From an uncultured Eubacteriales bacterium (lineage in GTDB: Bacteria > Bacillota > Clostridia > UBA1381 > UMGS1253): DNA of 14,159 nucleotides. The DNA lies in NCBI GenBank assembly GCA_900550065.1, contig URQR01000032.1, positions 1 through 14,159 of the forward strand, given 5' to 3'. Position numbers and translations under genes: made by a program. The notes under the pieces are model-generated. The model was not told the DNA's origin. It did no database searches and worked only from the letters and a program-made list of their open reading frames with translations. Positions 11,544 to 14,159 of this stretch are shown here, piece after piece. The stretch's first letter is position 1, and each line of letters starts with the position of its first letter.

Positions 11544-13982
11544 ATGAAGGCAATTATTATGGCGGGCGGAGAAGGAAGCAGGCTGCGGCCGCTGACGTGC
11601 ACAAAACCAAAACCAATGGTCAGGCTGCTGGGACTTCCGACAATCGAGTACACGATTGCGCTCTTAAAACGGCACAGAATCACAGAGCTGGGGATTACCG
11701 CGCGCTATCTGCCGGGCGAGATTATGGACTATTTCGGCGACGGGAGCGAGTTTGGCGTCTCTATTTCTTACTTTGTGGAGGAAACGCCGCTCGGTACGGC
11801 GGGCAGCGTTAAAAATGCGCTGGAATTTTTAGATGATACGTTTTTGGTGATCAGCGGTGACGCGATGACAGACATTGACCTAAGCGATGCATTGGAATTT
11901 CACAAAAAAAACAGCGCAGACGCGACGCTTGTGCTTAAGAAAGTCGATGTGCCGCTCGAGTATGGTGTTGTTGTAACAGAGCCGGACGGCAGGATTAAGC
12001 GTTTTATCGAAAAGCCAACATGGGGCGAGGTCATTAGCGATATGGTCAATACCGGCATTTATATTTTGGAGCCGGAGGTGTTTGACGCCGCACCGCAGGA
12101 GGGCGCGTTTGACTTTGCCTGCGACCTGTTCCCGGCGCTTTTGCACGACAAAAAGCGTCTGTTCGGCTACAGTGCGGAAGGCTATTGGTGCGATATCGGC
12201 GACACCTTTGCGTATATGTCGTGCCAGTATGATATGCTGTCCGGCAAGGTAGAGGCAGCGCTTGCGGCAAAGCAGGTCTCAGACGGGATTTATATTGGAT
12301 CAGACGTAACGATTGAGCCGGATGCAGAGCTGCACGCGCCGGTATATATTGGGGACGGCGTACGCATCGGCGAAGGCGCGGTTATTGGCGAATACAGCGT
12401 GCTGGAGAGCGGCGTTCACATTGGGCGGCAGAGCAATATTAAAAAGAGCATTGTCGGAAGCGGTGCACATGTCGGCGCGTTTTCGCAGCTGCGCGCCTGC
12501 ATAATTGGCGAAAAGGTAAAACTTAAGCCGTCGGTCAGCGTTTACGAGCAGTCTGTGGTCGGCGATGCGTGTATGATTGGTGAAGGCAGTGTAATTAAGC
12601 CGTCAATCAAGCTATGGCCCAATAAAACGGTTGAGCCGGGGACGCAGGTACACACGAACCTCGTTTGGGAAAAGGTGCATAAAAAGACGCTGTTCGAGTC
12701 GGGCCGTATCCGCGGCGAAATTAACGTCGACGTAACGCCGGAGTCGGTGTCGCGGCTTGGGGCGGCGTTTGGCGCAATTGTAAAGAGCGGGCGGGTCGCG
12801 GTATCGGTTTGCGGCGACGCGTCGGCTGATATGCTGGGCGGCGCGCTGAAAAGCGGGCTGATGTCCGCCGGATGCGAGGTGTACGACTGTGGTGTACAGC
12901 TTGGCGCAATGACGCGCTTTGCCGTGCGCTTTTACAACCTTGACGCAGGCGCACACATTTGCGCCCTGAAGCAGGCGGACGGCTGCTATATTAAAATTGA
13001 CCTGATGGACGAGAGTGGCTGCGACATCAGCGGCAAGCTACAGCGCAAGTTAGAAAATCTGTTTGAACGCGAGGATTTTATTCGTGCGGAGGGCAGCGAT
13101 GTAAAAAAAGCCGTCGGCGTCCAAAACTACAAGGAGTTTTATATCCGCGATATTTTAAAACGCTCGACAGGAGAGCCGGTCGAGAAAAAGATATTGGTGA
13201 ACACACAGAATAAGACAGGCGCGGATATCATTAGCCGTATCTGCGGAGAAATCGGCGCGGAAGCGGTTGTAACGGAGGAGAAAATTGACTCGCTCCAGTC
13301 GGACAAGCTCCGCTCGCTCGCGGCGCGCGTCAAGGAGGAGGGCTTTTTGTTTGGCGCGGCGCTTGACGATGAGTGTGAGCACCTCGTACTCATAGACGAA
13401 ACCGGGCGAGTACTGGACAAAAACAATGTTCTCGCGCTTGATGTCATTGTCGCCCTGCAGAGCGGCACGGGCGGCGACGTGGTGCTGCCCGTGTCCGCGC
13501 CGCAGAGCCTGACCCGTTTGGCGAAAAAATATGGGCGCAATGTAGTCTATACAAAAATTGACGCGCCGGACTTTATGCGCGGTGTTGCACAAAGCGGCGG
13601 GGAGGAACAATTCGTGCTCCACTTTGACGGCGTGGGCGCGCTCCTGCGCTTGCTTGTCTACCTGTCCGAGAGCGCACAGCCGCTCTCGAAGCTGATGGAG
13701 GAGGCGGAACAGTACTTTATCACGAGCGATAAGGTGTATTGCCGAGCGGAACGGAAAGGCACGGTGATCAAGGAGCTGATGGAGCGGTTCAGCGGCTATG
13801 AGACCGACCTGACCGACGGGGTCAAGGTTTTCGACGACCGTGGCTGGGTACTCGTTGTACCCGACGGGAACGCGCCGTCCATGCACGTCATCAGCGAGGG
13901 CATGAGCGCGGAGATAGCGGACGAGCTTTCCGCCGGTATGATTGACAAAATAAAAGAAATTGAGGCAAACACATCGAAATAG
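11544..13982 (+). CDS. Sugar-nucleotidyltransferase / left-handed beta-helix / phosphohexomutase-like fusion protein
   Basis: The 812-residue protein has three parts. Residues 1 to about 235 form a nucleotidyltransferase domain with the NTP loop GGEGSRLRPLT (8-18), KPKPM (21-25), a metal-binding SGDAMTDID (104-112), EKP (156-158) and NTGIYIL (169-175). Residues about 248-365 contain isoleucine/valine-rich hexapeptide repeats (left-handed beta-helix). Residues about 385-812 are homologous to phosphoglucomutase/phosphomannomutase, starting GRIRGEINVDVTPE. The family is usually labelled mannose-1-phosphate guanylyltransferase/phosphomannomutase; the true sugar and nucleotide are not certain. All mutase signature loops are altered: no serine-His-Asn-Pro loop near 467-485, DDECEH instead of DxDxDR at 608-613, and VVPDGNAP instead of the RxSGTEP phosphate loop at 771-778. 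The mutase part is therefore probably non-catalytic. ATG 11544 is preferred over 11532 (only 1 nt after AAAGG) and over 11484, which is partly buried in a hairpin; family members begin MKAIIMAGG. Confidence 0.88.
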   Translation: MKAIIMAGGEGSRLRPLTCTKPKPMVRLLGLPTIEYTIALLKRHRITELGITARYLPGEIMDYFGDGSEFGVSISYFVEETPLGTAGSVKNALEFLDDTFLVISGDAMTDIDLSDALEFHKKNSADATLVLKKVDVPLEYGVVVTEPDGRIKRFIEKPTWGEVISDMVNTGIYILEPEVFDAAPQEGAFDFACDLFPALLHDKKRLFGYSAEGYWCDIGDTFAYMSCQYDMLSGKVEAALAAKQVSDGIYIGSDVTIEPDAELHAPVYIGDGVRIGEGAVIGEYSVLESGVHIGRQSNIKKSIVGSGAHVGAFSQLRACIIGEKVKLKPSVSVYEQSVVGDACMIGEGSVIKPSIKLWPNKTVEPGTQVHTNLVWEKVHKKTLFESGRIRGEINVDVTPESVSRLGAAFGAIVKSGRVAVSVCGDASADMLGGALKSGLMSAGCEVYDCGVQLGAMTRFAVRFYNLDAGAHICALKQADGCYIKIDLMDESGCDISGKLQRKLENLFEREDFIRAEGSDVKKAVGVQNYKEFYIRDILKRSTGEPVEKKILVNTQNKTGADIISRICGEIGAEAVVTEEKIDSLQSDKLRSLAARVKEEGFLFGAALDDECEHLVLIDETGRVLDKNNVLALDVIVALQSGTGGDVVLPVSAPQSLTRLAKKYGRNVVYTKIDAPDFMRGVAQSGGEEQFVLHFDGVGALLRLLVYLSESAQPLSKLMEEAEQYFITSDKVYCRAERKGTVIKELMERFSGYETDLTDGVKVFDDRGWVLVVPDGNAPSMHVISEGMSAEIADELSAGMIDKIKEIEANTSK

Positions 13983-13986
13983 AAAT

Positions 13987-14014
13987 AAAAAAGCGGCCAA
14001 GCGGCCGCTTTTTT
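13987..14014. terminator. Bidirectional intrinsic terminator between the nucleotidyltransferase gene and sod
   Basis: A 12-bp perfect stem (13987-13998 with 14003-14014; GCGGCC/GGCCGC core with A6 and T6 flanks) and loop AAGC. It starts 4 nt after the upstream stop and overlaps the stop codon of the convergent superoxide dismutase gene. Confidence 0.95.
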
Positions 14015-14159
14015 ATGGCTTTAATAACCCATCGAAAATCTTTTCCGCCATACTCCAGTTGATTAAATAAAACCAGTTATCAATATATTCTGCGCGCCTG
14101 TTTTGATACTTTAAATAGTAGGCATGCTCCCATACGTCAATGCATACGAGCGGGGTATA
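14013..14159 (-). CDS. sod: Superoxide dismutase (Fe/Mn), C-terminal 48 residues only
   Basis: The minus strand is open from the window edge to a TAA at 14015-14013. The translation contains the Fe/Mn superoxide dismutase signature DVWEHAYYLKYQNRRAEYI, in which the Asp and His are the last two metal ligands, followed by the usual C-terminal helix (NWFYLINWSMAEKIFDGLL). The enzyme dismutes superoxide to oxygen and peroxide, and the peroxide would be handled by rubrerythrin. Iron versus manganese preference cannot be judged from this fragment. The N-terminal part with the first two His ligands is outside the window. Confidence 0.93.
   Translation of the reverse strand, partial: YTPLVCIDVWEHAYYLKYQNRRAEYIDNWFYLINWSMAEKIFDGLLKP

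Noticed and set aside
13155..14000. 281-aa minus-strand open frame opposite the nucleotidyltransferase fusion
   Set aside because: Codon-bias shadow of a GC-rich third-position gene; starts inside the terminator region and has no recognisable domain.

Overview
The window looks like chromosomal DNA from an anaerobic, endospore-forming member of the Clostridia (Firmicutes). Two sporulation genes (spoVT, spoIIP), a PerR-rubrerythrin-rubredoxin oxygen-defence cluster, an NfnAB-type electron-bifurcating transhydrogenase, Shine-Dalgarno-led genes and T-rich hairpin terminators all fit this. I cannot name a genus from sequence alone. I see no insertion sequence, phage gene, CRISPR array, tRNA or rRNA.

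Layout. 1-450 (+) is the 3' part of a purine-type phosphoribosyltransferase, closed by a bidirectional terminator shared with spoVT (550-1092, -). At 1225-1253 lies a perfect TTGACA-17-TATAAT promoter, with a weak Per-box-like site over its -10. It heads perR, rubrerythrin and a flavin reductase-rubredoxin fusion (1291-2953, +), closed by a terminator. 2954-3366 has no gene. It holds two related tandem units, each an extended -10 followed 3 nt later by a perfect hairpin and then a foldable, partly conserved stretch, and a third promoter that leads into the next operon. 3367-6239 (+) is a tight four-gene operon: a lysyl-PG-synthase-C-like DUF2156 protein, a GNAT acetyltransferase, an AlkZ-related protein and a second GNAT. 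It ends at a bidirectional terminator that it shares with the convergent nfnA-nfnB pair (8502 to 6270, -). Further right on the minus strand are an AEC-family transporter with a small three-helix membrane protein downstream (10029 to 8763), and spoIIP (11328 to 10126). Divergent from spoIIP is an 812-residue nucleotidyltransferase / left-handed beta-helix / degenerate phosphohexomutase fusion (11544-13982, +). The right edge holds the last 48 codons of an Fe/Mn superoxide dismutase on the minus strand.

How the parts fit. PerR is expected to sense peroxide and control rubrerythrin (peroxide reduction). The flavin reductase-rubredoxin protein can pass NAD(P)H electrons to rubrerythrin or to a flavodiiron protein, which is not in this window. 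NfnAB balances NADH, NADPH and ferredoxin, and superoxide dismutase removes superoxide. Spo genes are interspersed rather than grouped.

Most of the window is ordinary conserved clostridial gene content. The signals I consider least explained are the tandem promoter-hairpin units at 3055-3290, the matching promoter-hairpin arrangement upstream of nfnA, and the loss of all phosphohexomutase signature motifs in the large fusion protein.
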